Of a DNA stretch of 64,000 nt, positions 12,701 to 25,700 are shown piece by piece (position 1 is the first letter of the stretch; every line of letters starts with the position of its first letter). This stretch comes from Ectocarpus siliculosus (taxonomy: Eukaryota; Sar; Phaeophyceae; Ectocarpales; Ectocarpaceae): assembly GCA_000310025.1 (NCBI GenBank), contig FN648327.1, positions 102,559 to 166,558 on the forward strand. The letters are read 5' to 3'. The notes under the pieces were generated by a model, which worked only from the letters and a program-made list of their open reading frames with translations, did no database searches and was not told the origin of the DNA. A program made the translations under genes and the position numbers.

Positions 12701-15700
12701 CTTGCGACAGGCGCCCATGTATTGCATGGATGGCCACACAATACGAACGGAGTCGAGGCGGCTCTCTTTCCAGGCTCCCCGAAGCGGCCCCGCGGAATCC
12801 GGCATTAAATTCTTGGCAAAAATCTGAGTTGAGATGTAGCGCACGCGAGAGAGAGGGGGGGGGACGAGTGTCGAAGCCGAAAGGACGTTTCCTTGCACAA
12901 GGCCAGTAAAAAATACCACCAACGTATAAAAAAGACCAAATGCTGGTAGCGGAAGGAACAAACAGTACGGATTGAGCGTGCGGGGCGGGAATAACTGAAG
13001 TACTAGCACACCATGAGCATCCCACACCAAGTCTCTCGCGGCACAAACTCCTTCTTTGAGCTCGTCTTCTGGTCATTTACGCACTCTAATGCCGTGGTAC
13101 AGAATCCAAACCAGTCATACATAGTCTCCGACAACAGCATTCGTATACTCAGCATTGACTCAGTCGTCTGCGGATCACTCGAAGACTCCGCTAGGTGTGA
13201 ACTAGTGTACCAGTTCAAGAGACAAGATTTGCAAGGCTTGCACAAGATGTGGATGGTTCTTTGGACCAGGATCGTGGTGCCGAGGAATTTCTGTGCAACT
13301 CTTGCGCGCGACATCTCCCGAATCCCGCTTCACCGAAGAAGAAAACACTTTACATAAGACGATGCCGCCCCAGCCGCTCCAGGAAGACAGACACGCAGGC
13401 CAAACACCACGACAGAACTGTGTCCAAACAACTTCCAGTACCCCTCCCTTTACACCCACCCGCCTCTCGAATGACGCCAAGAACACACGCGCTCAACAAT
13501 ATGCACAGGGGTCCAGCCAAACGCGATTGCAACGTAGGAGCCTTAGTAGACACGTGCAGCTCTCTTGGTTTGCTACCATTCACGTCTTCAAATCCGGAGA
13601 GAAGCTTCGCTTCCCCCATGACGCCCCCTCACGGGGTCCCAGATCATGGCCTTTAGAAGCACTGTCTGCTTTCAGTTGCACTGAGACTGACGTCTATCCA
13701 TTGGTCAGTCGCTTAGCGCGGTCAATGCAAGTAATAAAGACACGAACACACACACACACACATGCAAGAACACGAGACAGGCGGCAACGCGCTACGCCAG
13801 TGGAGCAGTAGCACCTACCTCAAGGAACCCTGCGTCGATGCCGGCACCGATGCTTGTGGGCTGGAGGATAAGCAGGTCCTCCGGTCCGGCCTCCTCGACC
13901 TGGCCTCTCCGCTTGCTGAGCAAGTACTTCATCCTTAGCTGGCCGCCGTAGTAGCGAAGATCGGTCCCTCCTGCCCCGCCGCACTCGATCGCGTCGCCTC
14001 CTTCCGTATCGGGGGCCCCTCTCGCGGGGCCACCGTCAGGGGCGTCGAAATCGTCTGCACGGCTACTCGTAGCGGCGCTATCAGCGGCACGTTGACCGTC
14101 GAGATCATCATCCGGGTCCTCGCCGTCTCCGGAGCCCGTGGCAGCACTGAGCCGGCCCCCTCCTCCTCTTCGTGTTGCCCCGTTCTCCTGGTGCGTTGAC
14201 ACCGGCAACAGCGGCAGCGGCGACATTGAAGGAGACGCCAGGCATGGGTCCTGCCAACAGGAGCGCGATGAAGACTCCACTGGTGTGTTGCCGCCGCCAC
14301 GACCCCCGTCCCAGCAGGTGCTTTCATTGCTGTTGGGCTGCAAGGACACCGACCTGTTGACATCGCCGCCACAACCGCCACTAGCGGTAGCGCCGGCAGC
14401 GACCGCGAGCGCCGGCGCCGACGGCGGCGGCGGCGACAAGCGGTGAACCTCCTTATTTTGGCTTTGCTGCTGTTGTTGCTGCTGCTGCTGTTGCCTCTGC
14501 TGCTGCAGCGGCGGCCGCTCCCAGGGACGGACCCGCGCACTGAATGTCAAGGGAAGAGTTGGATGGGCGCCGACAAAGGCGGATGCAGGCAGGAGACACG
14601 GGCATCACAACAAAGAGCAAGCTGGTCGACTGAAGAATCGAACGCGAAACGCATCGGTGCCGAAAGCGCCCAACACACGGGCATTCGACACCCTCCCGTG
14701 TCTACATGTGTACTACGCCTTTTGAAAAAGTGTGTCCTCATGAGTTTTCTTCCTGAAATATGCATATGCGGAGGTCGGCAGGCAGCGCTCCCTACCAAAA
14801 AAAAACTCCCAAGCCCACCTATAACAGGGGCCGAGAGCGTAGCCGAGTTACAGAATACCTGAGTCTACACTCGCAGACCTCATTCCAACTCTTCCGTGTT
14901 CAAGCCGAGGTTACCGCAACCTGCCTATACCAACGCAACCGAGAAACCCGGTGAGCCCCGCTGCTGGCTGAGGCTTTCTCCCAAGACAAACAAATACATC
15001 TCCCATGCAACACACAAGTGGTTGGTACGGGTAAAACCCAAACATTTCAATGGGGTGACCTCGCGACGCAAAGAGTACTCACAGTGTGGCGCCCATAGGA
15101 GTCGGAACCGTAGGAACTAGGTCGACCGCCGCCGTTCTAAAGTCGAAGCTGTCTCCGAGTCGCTCGATGCCCAGCTCTCGAAGCATGAACTCCATGGGCG
15201 TGCTGAGGGGGGCATTTGTTTTCCGGAAACAAAGGGGCCGGGGTGGAGGGCGTGCGGGGGGACGGGTGGGGGTGACATGAACATGTCGCCCAGAAAGAGC
15301 GCAGCCAGAAAGCACATCCGCACAGAGCCAAGCAAACGAGCGGGGAGGGCGGGTCCAGTGGTCAGGGAAGTAGACACATGTCTGGGACGACACTCTGAAA
15401 TATGGACTGTATATGTTTGAGGTGGGTCAGTTGATAGTCAAGGCATTGCGCTCTACGCAAAACGAAGCGAAGTTCAACTTTCGTCAACATTGCGGGATGC
15501 AGCCGTCGGGGGCTTCTAGAGCCGCGCGTTCCCGGGGCAACGGTGGTCATCCATGCCGATCGCTTGGAGGTGCGCAAAGAAGCCGTCCAGGCCGCCTCCG
15601 CGAATTTCGCCGGGCAACGCCGGAAATCAGCCTTGGCGGATAAGTCGACGCGTTTTTGAGAGCGCACACAGCCGGGCGTCGGGGATGGGAGAGCGCCACC

Positions 15701-18700
15701 GACGCCGACGTACATGACTGGTTGTAAATATACGCCGCCAAATCACTTGCGTATACCCTAGAAACGCAACACATGGGTTGCCACAGGTTCTTCAGGCAGA
15801 GACATCACGAAGCGCACATCGGTGCGAGACGTTCAGCAATACCTTGAGCCTCATCCAAACAAATGTAACCGAGACGTGCTGCGGCACCGTTTTGCCCACC
15901 CTCTCGCACGAGAAACAGCTTCGAAGTACTCCGCGATAGCCATCGAGCGTGCAAATGGATCATAGCTATGTTAGGTTTGTCAATTGTAGGACTGTGGGGT
16001 ATCATGGCTCCAGTCGGCGAGACAAGGCCATCATGACACCACCCCTCCCGCTATCCCACGTGCGATAGGAGCGTACGTGCGACAGCACGCAGACACAAAC
16101 ACCAGTGCCAAAAACAGGCATCGCACACAGAGCTACAAAAGGTATCGTGTGCAGGTCGGTAGGCGTGGCAGTACCCAGCACTTGCAGTCGACTCCGAGCA
16201 CACACCAACTTTCTATTCCGTACCCCGTCCTGAAAACACCTAATAGCGATCTACCTCCTCCCAAACAATAACAACAACAAACATCTCAATCATTTCACCG
16301 TTCTTGACTCCCCCCCCCCCCCCCCCCTTCGTTGCATCAGCGATTGTGTCGCATGCACTCTGCTCGGCCACCTTGATCTTCATTGGTACACAGCACACCC
16401 GCCACAGCCCCCACCCCCTTCCCCCGCTTCTTTGGCTTCCCTTGGAGGTATAACCCCAACACACTGACAGGTCTCTCTCTCTCTCTCACTTTCGCAGTCT
16501 CCTCCGGGAGGTCGCAGTCCCGACCTTCTTATTGGGGTCTTGTCGCATCAGCCGCGAGTACCCTGCCAGGAAGGCTTGCAAGGTGCTGACAATGTGACGA
16601 TGTGATTGGTTGATGGTACGTGACAGGCACACATTGCAAGAGAGATTAGAGTGAGGGGGGACGAAGCGGATTTGGTTGTAATGTAGATAGACTCATTGAG
16701 TGTGTTTGACGATTGGCCGATGTATCACGGTCATCGACAAGCACTTCATCTCTGCCCCCAAAAGTAGCGCACTGACAACTTCCAACCAGCAAACGTCTAC
16801 CCACACGAGGCTTTGCGCCGTGTGTACCCGAAACCACATTTGTTTTCAGCAGTGAGCCTCGTGCACGATAAGGAAGCACTCACGTATTCCACTGTTCTCA
16901 TTCGCTGATACAGGGAGAACGCATCGTGGCCATCGCAGAAACGCATGCGAATCAAGAAACAGTACCCCAGGGTGGACTCATAGTCGTGCATGCCGTAGTC
17001 GTCAGACGGTTGACCTCGCATCCCTACAAAGTCGGGACGGGGCACGCCCGGTTCTCACCGAACCAGGCGATCACATCACCAAGCGCGAAGCGCCGTGTGG
17101 TATTCGGCGAGTAGCATGAAGGGTGCGCTGCATCCGGCTAAGGGTGTTCGGCATCTTGTGCTTACTTCCTTGCGTAGGGATGACAGCTGCGTATGACTTA
17201 ATTTTTTTTCTGGTGCTTCCACTTTCAGAGACAATAGTAAGCACTGTGTAACTGCCCAGAGGGTGTTTGACCAATTTAACACAACGTGCGATTATCCCCT
17301 TTGCGCGGAGTGAGGGTTCTCGACCCCGCACAACATAATCTACTCGACCGCGATTCATGGTTACCGCAACAAAAAAAAAGGCAAAAAAAAAAGAACGGTA
17401 ACTTGGTTGCCGAGCTCACGACGTGATCGGCTTGTTTTACAACATCGCTGCCAAGCGCCGAAACCCCAACCCCGATGGCAAACACCGGGGGGGGCGGCTT
17501 GTTTTACAACGTCGTTGCCAAGCGACGAAAACCCAATCCCGATGGCAAACACCGGGGGGGGCGCGGGGGGGGGGCGTATAGTTGTTCCTCGGAAAGTTGA
17601 AGAGAGTAACCTCGGTAGGTCTACAGTGATCGCCGAAATGCAAGGAGCCATGATGCTGCTGCCACCGATCGGTCTGCGTCGAGGCCATTCGTTGAACCGC
17701 CCGTTGCCTTGTTCTGTTTCCTGGCATGTGGTTGTAGGCTCTGGTTGTTGCGGTCGGTTGTCGATGGTGGTGTTCTTGGTAACAGTGATGATGATGGTGG
17801 TGATGATGATACACTGCTCCCATTTAACATACATCATCTGTTGTTGTGGCCGTTTGTTGTTATGTAATAATGACAAATCCACTTCCATCTGGGAACGTCT
17901 GTTCGCTGCTGCTGTTGACGCACATAATATCCACGACGACGAATGACACACGCACATGAAACGGAATGGGTCAGCCACTGGTGCCGCGATCTGCCGGGGT
18001 GGCTAGTCCACTGAAAGTCGCTGCTTCTACCGGTAGAAATTATAAATAACGTTAGAAGGCTCGCTGCGGTCAGTTACTTACACACCAAAGTCGCCTTTCC
18101 ATTCTGACGTGCCCCCGTTGTCGAGGTCTCTTGTGCAGGCTGCCTCTCCCTTGTTGCTTTGGCCGAACCTTTGCACCCTGCGATCGCGGTTTTCGATTTT
18201 CGTTTTCCGGTTTTGTTTGCTTGTGGTGCTGTTCTCGTGTCTACGCAGCAACCCGTCGTTTCTTTGCTTCCTGGTCAATCCCCCGTGCGTGCAACAAAGA
18301 GCACACCCAGCACTAACAGCAAAGTCTCGACGTGCCGCCTCGACCACTCGCCCCAAAGACAACACGACTGCCGCTGTATATCAGGTGACGGTCTCCTACA
18401 ACGCAATCTAAATCCCCCGAGCCGCTACCAAAACACACACATGTATGTACACTAGGGGTCCCTGTCTATGGCCGTTTAACAAAGGCCGGTTGTCCTATTT
18501 AAGGCCGGTGAAATCGCATGACACAGAGGAAATACTAAAGTGGTCCCGTACTCTGAATAAGGCCGGGTGCCCTGTTTAAGGTGGGTGTTTTGCCGTGGCA
18601 CATGGCGGCCTTAAACAGAGATACTGTATGCACCTGCGTCACCAGCACAAGCATCGCCTCACCAGGTGGCGTCTATAGCGGTGTCCACGCCCAAGTTTCC

Positions 18701-21226
18701 CGTGCCCACGTATACCACCAGGGAATCGTCCTTGAGAAAAAGAAGCCCAAACTTTGGATGGTGGACTCCAAGCCCTCCCGTGTGAACCTTGAAACTCGTC
18801 CAGACCATAACAGCAACATCAGCACCAACGGGGGGGGGGGGGGGGGGGGGGGGGCCCCAAATCCTGCATGCCCGAATCCTTTGGGCCTTTACCCCCCCTC
18901 CCCACAAAACCCGGAAGGAACCCCCCGGGGTCTCCCCCGAACCAGGTGGGGGGGGGGGGGGGGGAAAAAACCCGGGGGGGCCCCGAAAACCCCAAAATTT
19001 TTGGGTTCCCCCCAAATTTTTTTTTTCCCCCCCCGGGTTTTTTTTTGGGTGAAATNNNNNNNNNNNNNNNNNNNNNNNNNNNNNNNNNNNNNNNNNNNNN
19101 NNNNNNNNNNNNNNNNNNNNNNNNNNNNNNNNNNNNNNNNNNNNNNNNNNNNNNNGGGGGGGGGGGGGGGGGAATCAGCCAGGGGGCAGCCGGAAGCGCT
19201 ACAACTTTCTGGTTCTCCGCTAACTTCATTTTCTCTCTGCCGTGCTTGTTTTTTGGTTGAACGTGTGGCCGATAGCCAAGATGTTGAAGATCGAGAAATA
19301 GTAGTGAGTGCAGCGTGAAACACGCATGCGGTTCACGGATGAGGTGCGTTGTGGTGGACTTCTGAAACGAAATGCTCTCCACCGTAGCCGCCGACCCCTA
19401 GATGTGCCTATGTGATTCGACACACTACAACGAACGATCACCAAGTCCAACCTGGCGCGTGCAGTACGACGCAGGCGCAGAGGTGTGATCACCGCTGCCT
19501 TGCGGTTACGCGGCAGAGCTGAAGCTCAGTAGGCACAGAGCGACAGCGTGTGACGTTACCGCGGATGAGCTTTTTACAAGTACTTGTGTTGAACACACGG
19601 GCATGTTCAGGAGTTCCACTTGCGTCCGTGACACAAGAACATCCAGCCAGCCTCTCAGAGGCTACAAACCGGCCTACCCGAGCAACACCGAGGTTATTTT
19701 TGGTAGAAAGGCTAAAGCGGCGCAATGTGACGTCCGCCACAGATCCCGTCGGACCTTCGCTACAAGACGAAGACACCCCGCTCGCGCGGCTAAACACGTC
19801 TCAGAACATGCAATACACGGAACCCCTTTTGTTGTTCGCACGACACCCGTTGCACCCGGAAGCGAACCCCGCTGACTTACTTTTTCGACTTGTACGTGGG
19901 CGGGCATGGACATTTCCCAATAGTCCAGGCGATCTTCGCGTCCCGCGGCTTTCAAGCGTTCCCGCTGTTCGGAAGATGCGTTCTTCCCCAAGCTTTCTCT
20001 GAAGAGAATGTAGTCCGCGCCGTGGTCGCTGTTTGTGCGATAGTCGCTAGCTCCGCCTTTGCCACCGCCGCCGCCGCCGGCGGCTTCTCCCCTAGTAGTA
20101 TTGATCACCTCTGCAGATGAGTCCCGCAGCCGTCTCAGGGACTTCTCCCCGTGCAAGACCAGCACCGGGACTGTGAGGTTCGATCTCGAAAAAAGGCTGG
20201 GAATCTCCTCAGCCAACCGGCTATTGCGATCGTTTGCGTGTGTGTGTGTGCGTGTCGTGGCGTTTTTATCGCCCCCACGCCATGCGCACAATTTGTTGGA
20301 CGTGTTGAAATTGCGCGGCCGTGCGCGCAATCGTTTTTCGTTCATTGCCGTGCATTGGTTCCGGCGGCGACCGGTGACGGCAGGTGCATATGTTGTGCAG
20401 CAGGGGGAGGGGGGGCGAAGCAGGCAGCGTTTTTGAGAACAGGAGTGCACCCCGAGCTTAGCAGCAAATTCAGCGTCAATTAGCTGCGCCAGCAGCAGCG
20501 GGAACTAACAGTGACTAGCGCTAGTTCCGTGCGTATCGAGACCGTGGGGCTTTTAGCGTTCCCCGATAGGGGAGAAAATTGGGCGCCAACCCAAACGAGC
20601 TCGTACGCATACCCTCCACACAAGATTTGGTGCACAGAGTTAACGCAAATAGTTGTTCACAATCCACGTGAAGAATACGCCTCCGTGAGGGTCAGGAGGA
20701 TGCACAGAGCGCGACGCTTTCACTGCAAGCAATAACGGTATTAGGTTGATATCGTGCTTCTGTGCGGTGCGTTGCGCCTGCCGCCTAATCGCGACGAAAC
20801 GTACCCAATCTGGAGCGACATTGTTCCGAAAATGGCTGCCTTGATCCCGGGTCCCCCCTTGCCGCTCACGACGTCGACGAGTCTCTCGAGCGAGAAGAAG
20901 GGGCCGTTCGCGTAACCTCGCCCTACGCTATCGCCGCCCCCGTCGTGTTTGCTGCCGCTCCTGTTGCTCTCGGACTTGACGTTAGTGTCTTGTGAAATTT
21001 TCCAGTCCTCCCCTTGGCCATTCCGTTCGCTCTCTCGCACGGCGGGGATCACGTTGAGGTAAAACCGGTCTGCAAGCCAGGGAAGAGAGAGGTCATGGCC
21101 GCCAATGCCGCCGCTGGTCCCGTGGCCGCCCTGCTTAGGACTTTGCTGCGGGCGGTGAGCTTGTCGCGGTTGCTGCGAAACGTCTGATGCTGCCGCCGCC
21201 GTTGCTGCTTGTGCGGAGACGTTCAT
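9784..21226 (-). CDS. TDP1: Tyrosyl-DNA phosphodiesterase 1 (TDP1), 3' end missing
   Basis: TDP1 removes topoisomerase I peptides and other 3' adducts from DNA ends in the nucleus. Exons on the minus strand, in order: 21226-20805, 20220-19881, 18787-18663, 18177-18086, 17023-16966, 15202-15083, 14539-13819, 12172-12084, 11994-11893, 10862-10411, 10123-9784. All have GT-AG borders and every phase matches. Family signs: FYLNVIP and FGTMSLQIG at the N-terminus, VLVLHGEK, first HxK motif in [11 protein letters not shown] (about residues 264-266), [25 protein letters not shown], second HxK in AHVKSVMR (about 731-733), [20 protein letters not shown] and SERPW. About 953 residues are accounted for, against 608 in human, because exon 7 carries a poly-Gln and acidic insert and exon 10 an Ala-rich insert. 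Family and strand are firm. The start codon (ATG 21226; the frame stays open to about 21472 through a poly-Ser run) and exons 8-9, which resemble no TDP1 segment I know, are less certain. Confidence 0.82.
13746..13762. repeat. AC microsatellite in TDP1 intron
   Basis: A pure AC dinucleotide run just 3' of TDP1 exon 7, inside the intron. Confidence 0.85.
17428..17562 (+). repeat. Two-copy 67-bp tandem repeat in TDP1 intron
   Basis: CGGCTTGTTTTACAAC starts at 17428 and again at 17495. Both copies continue through CCAAGCG.CGAAA, CCCGATGGCAAACACCGG and a poly-G run, with few differences. It sits in the intron between TDP1 exons 4 and 5. Confidence 0.8.
18452..18629. mobile_element. Possible degenerate TIR element in TDP1 intron
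   Basis: The ends show weak inverted similarity: the reverse complement of the right end reads CAGTATCTCTGTTTAAGGCC and the left end reads CACTAGGGGTCCCTGTCTAT followed by GGCCG. Inside, the words TTTAAGGCCGGTG and TTTAAGGTGGGTG repeat. This resembles the ends of pogo/Tigger-type elements but is too diverged to be sure. It lies between TDP1 exons 3 and 4. Confidence 0.3.
18829..19171. other. Homopolymer-rich, probably low-quality sequence around a gap
   Basis: The sequence becomes a string of extended G, C, A and T homopolymers on both sides of the gap and ends in a pure G run. All frames stay open, which gives spurious long ORFs on both strands. It lies in TDP1 intron 2 and reads like poor base calling, not biology. 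Confidence 0.7.
19056..19155. other. Assembly gap (100 N)
   Basis: A run of 100 N in TDP1 intron 2, flanked by poly-G. Confidence 0.95.
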
Positions 21227-22772
21227 CGCGGGTTCTCTGGACCCATTCCTGTCATCGCCGCGGCGGGTTTGCCGAAGGGGATTGATCTCGGTGGGGCGGG
21301 GACGCTTGAGCGATCGAGGCCCATGGCTGCTGCTGCTGCTGCTGCCGCTGCTGCTGCTACTGCTGCTGCTGCTTGCAAGACGTACAACGCACACGCACAT
21401 ACAAAAGGAGGAGGTAGACCGAGGGAAAAGGGGTCGCGTGCAATACCACGTACACAAAGCGAGGAGACCCACACACGGCGTTCGGGACGAACGGGGGTGA
21501 GCAAGCTTTCACGGGTTCGCAACCACCACGGCATGTGGTGGTCTGCACCTGTGCATGCAGCTGTCCCATGTACGTGCGAACGAGGATCACGGCCTTGACG
21601 AATATCAGTCGTTGTCCTACAGTAGTATTCTACGTGAGTACTTGCATCCTAAAGTATTTTGGTGTTTGTTGTGTTCGAGCCGTTCCATAGAGCAATTGAC
21701 CGCGCGCCCATACGGCATGAGCGTTTTTCAACCACGTCTCGTGTGAATGGGCGATGGGGTGTGTTCCACATACATTTCGAGTTCGGGAACAGCAAGGTTC
21801 CCTGACAGAGATTTTTCTATGGCAACGTGCTCACGCAAATACTTTCGGCTATCAGGTAAGAAGAAGTCCAGAGCAGCAAGCTACAAACTGCTGTGCATCA
21901 TCCCACTTGAAACACGTGCAGTCAACATTTTTTTTTTTTTTTTCAAACGCATCAACATGCTGGCAATCTCAGCCTCGCTTCGCAGCTGAAAAATCTGCGC
22001 AAGCGCCCATACTTGTGTGATGCCCTACCGTCCATGCGCAAAAAGGCAGCAGCGGTGCCCACCGTGCGTGTGTCTCATGCGAGAGAGGACTTGTGGCAAC
22101 CAGAAAATTTGAAATGGTAGGCTACAACTAACAATCAGACTACCTTTTCGCTGTACGCAACAGCGACAATCCCCAGGTGAACAAACAGCCGCTGGGTCCT
22201 ATAGAAGCCATCGCTCACTCACCATGCAATGGGATCGATCATCACCAACCTGTGCAGTCTCAACCTGTCAGCTCTCAACCTCTCAAGAAGGAGTACGCCA
22301 GCAAGACGCGGCAGCGGCGGCGGGGGGAGCGAGGGAGCGCGAGGGTCTCGTACAGAGAAAGAGGCGTTGCGGTTTGTCATGAAACCGCCAAATTCCGAAG
22401 TTTTGTCCGACGAAAATAAATCTTGTTTTTTGCCGAGTAGCCGCACGTCACGTTCCTGGCTTCTGGATACCATCAGCATGCTAGCTGCCTAGCGAGGAGA
22501 AGCAAAGCGGTCTTATCTGTGCCATACAGCTTCGTTCCAGACGGAGCGTTGTGTGCCGCATGAGAGGGAAACGGGCACCGACACGCGGTGGCACGCGTCA
22601 TTGCAAGACATAAAGCGCGGCACAAGGACCATCGCCCGAGGAGCACATCAACGTTCATACATACACGACCATACCAAACAGGATCCACGAATCGCTCCGA
22701 AGGACACTCCCATTTACCAATAAAAGCCCACCGCCGTGGTAGAAGAGGAAGAGGAACAGCCGCTGCACGAGC
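21227..22772. promoter_or_regulatory. Divergent intergenic region between TDP1 and PP2C genes
   Basis: About 1.5 kb separates the proposed starts of two divergent genes, so both promoters probably lie here. A CTG/CAG repeat at about 21322-21372 keeps the TDP1 frame open as poly-Ser and may still be coding. I see no specific promoter motif. Confidence 0.4.
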
Positions 22773-25700
22773 ATGCAGCCAATCCCAATCCGCTCTTCCC
22801 CACCGTTTCCGACACGACAGCAGCAGTCCGCTCGAGGTGGGGTCGGGCTGGCAGACTCCACGTCCTACCGACGGGGTGATCTTAGCGGCGGGGTCAGCGG
22901 CGTTGGTGGACGAGAAGCAAGCCCGCTCTTCCGAAGAACAAACAACAACGCCCAGCAGGATCGAAGCAACTCCAACCCGGGCCTGCAGGCCTTGCGCCAG
23001 ATCGCCTCCGACGCAACAGCCGCGTCTCCTACTCCTGGTCCCACGCACGTCGTGGCGCGTCCGCGGACGACGGGGTCGATGAGCCAGTACTTGGACCAAG
23101 CCAGGCGACGATCGATTAGCTCGATCCGTTCTACGGCACACAGCAATAATAGCAGCAGACCTCCGAGCGGCCATCAGCAGCAGCAGCAGCAGCCCCGTCT
23201 TACACGCAACGCTACCCTAGGAGATCTTCGGTGGACCCCCCCCGCTGCCGTTGGTTTGGGCGGGAAGAATAAAGAAGGTCGTGACGATACTGGGGGGGAT
23301 ACTAGCGGGGGCGGCGGGGATATGATAGCGAGGCGACGTTGGCAAATGGGGGCCACGCTGGGGGGCGGAGGCGTTGGGGCTGCGGGCGGTAGCGCACGCC
23401 CGCTCATAGTAAGACAGAGCAGCAATGGCCACTCGAGGCCAGGCAGCCCCGAAGTAGTCACGGCGGGAAGGGGGTCGAGGCTGCCACTTTTGGACTCTAC
23501 GCCGACCCTACCACAACAGCAGCAGACCCAGCGACAGCGTAGCATGCATGTTTCAGCTGAGAGCAACGATCTCTTCGAGCACGGGCTCTCATTCGGTGTT
23601 TCGACCCTGAAGGGCCACAGGCCGTACATGGAAGATGAGTTCAAGGTATGCTTCGCAACCACCCATGATCCCGATGGTAGCACTAGCCTATTATAGCTGC
23701 GGTTCTACGCAAACGTTCCGAACGTTTTGAATCACAAAGTATTTGGGTCCACTCGTCTGCCACACGAATGTCGAACTGTGAATGACGCACATACGAGCAG
23801 CTCGGTTTACTGGGTTGTAGTGGTGGGACGGACAGATACGAGGAAAATGGGGGGGTACTCGAATATTATAGTACACTATACTTTATCAAAGCGATGAATA
23901 ACCCTGGGTTTTTTTTTTTTTTCGGCAAAAGAAAAAAGGAGGAAAGAGTGCGGGGAGAGAGACAGAAGACAGCAGAAAGAGACGAGTGTACTTCTGTAGA
24001 CGCAACAGCTATCTCCACCCATAGGCCATGAGGGCTGCCCGCGACAGGACGGTGGGCACAGACAGGGTCATAGAAGGGTTGATGCGTGGTCGCGGTGCGG
24101 CCGCTAGGGCAGGTTAGGCTTGTAGACCTCGACAAGATCAGTCGTCAAGCCACCCAAACTACTCTATTTTCAGTATATTCAAATGATCAGTGAAAATGAT
24201 CAGTGAGAGGGCTTGTAGACCCATATATCTGGTTCTCGTACTTCTGCACTTCTCTGTCCCCTCCTCGATGCGAGCCCTGCCGGCTCACTGCATCATGTAG
24301 TTATGTGGAGTTATTGATGTGTGTCTCTGTGACCGGATACTGGGGAGAGATTCATGGTGGCATTCTCATTTAGAGCAGTGTGCATTTATCGAATTTTGGC
24401 CGTTCCAGGGACCTTGATATACCCGCTGGCACTAACGTATTTTCATTGGTCACCGGTACGCGGTCGATGCGAATAATATAGACACACCTACCAGTTGACT
24501 TGCCAACACCTGGCGCGGAGGGATGCAGGACGGCAACTCCATGGCATGTCACAACGCCAGCATGTACAAATGATCAATCAATGATCTGTCAGGACGCCTG
24601 TAGACCCAAAAGGGTTAATCCATGTACAGCACGTACAACGTGTGTACTTTTCTCCGCTGTCCAGTATGCGCAAATGCCCGCAGGGTGTCTCCGAAAGCAT
24701 AGCAGTATGTACCAGCGCCGTTGTCGGCTGATGCACACGTGTAACATGCTTCCGACTATGTCCTGAAATCAAACCCGTTGTCTTTCACACCTCTACGCCA
24801 GATACTGCAATGCATATGCTGTACTGACCCGTTCTATGCGCAGGTTATTCCAAACCTCGAGCTGAATGGGGGGGCTAGTGACTTGTTCAGAAGAGAGGGC
24901 AGGGACATGGAGCCAACCCACTTTTTCGGGATGTTCGATGGGTGAGTGGGTCAGTAGCCGTGTGGCGATACGGTAGTTTTTGGGGGACTGTGTATGAAAA
25001 CTGTGCCATCATTTCCCTCCGTGTTCCTTCCTCTTGGGTGTTCTCGCGAGCTTTTTCCCACCCGGTGGGAGGCCACAAACCCGAGCGAAAACCCTTTCTT
25101 GGAAAGCCTGTTGGGATGTGTATCTCGGACAATTGCTCCCGCACTGTTGTTCCTGTTTGCTTTTGAGATAGCGGTCCTTTCAAAGCAACGAGGAAGACAT
25201 GGGCCTCTGTCTTTGCGGCACTGCCCTGTGACCTACGGCGACCCTGGGCCATGCACCAGAGGTACATGACCAAACGTCCGAAGTGAGGTTGCAGTGGTAT
25301 CATGGGAAACTCTTTCCCCCCCCGTTTTCACAGAGCATCCCCTGGCTCACTTAAATTTAGGCGCCCGCAAACGTTGTTTCTCGGTCAAACACAGCAACCC
25401 AAACCCTGGAGGTAGTGGCCAAAAGCGTACATTCATGACCCGAGTCTTTGTTCTCATGGTTGGCATGCCAAGAGGAATACGCTGGGTCGCGAACCCTATA
25501 ATTGCGTCCCTCATGCGTACTCATTACCCCAATCCCACTACGGGGCTGGCTGCGAGAATAACAAGAGGTGGTTGGTTCCGTGGTACATCATTGATCACTT
25601 CTGTCACTGGCCAAGAAACGCTTATTGCCACCGGCCCTGTCACCCTGTTCGAAAAAAAAGGCACGCCGGCGGAAGATGCAGCAAAGCCCTAACGCATATC

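Noticed and set aside
16797-16965. Extension of TDP1 exon 5 to a GTGAGT donor at about 16883
   Set aside because: The open frame continues past 16966 to a good donor, but only the GTACTG donor at 16965 gives the phase needed by exon 6 and keeps the TDP1-like order STLG-TPMEFM.
18581-19318. Gly/Pro-rich ORFs on both strands around the second gap
   Set aside because: They arise from homopolymer-rich, probably poor-quality sequence and the N run. The only real coding part is the TDP1 exon at 18663-18787 on the minus strand.
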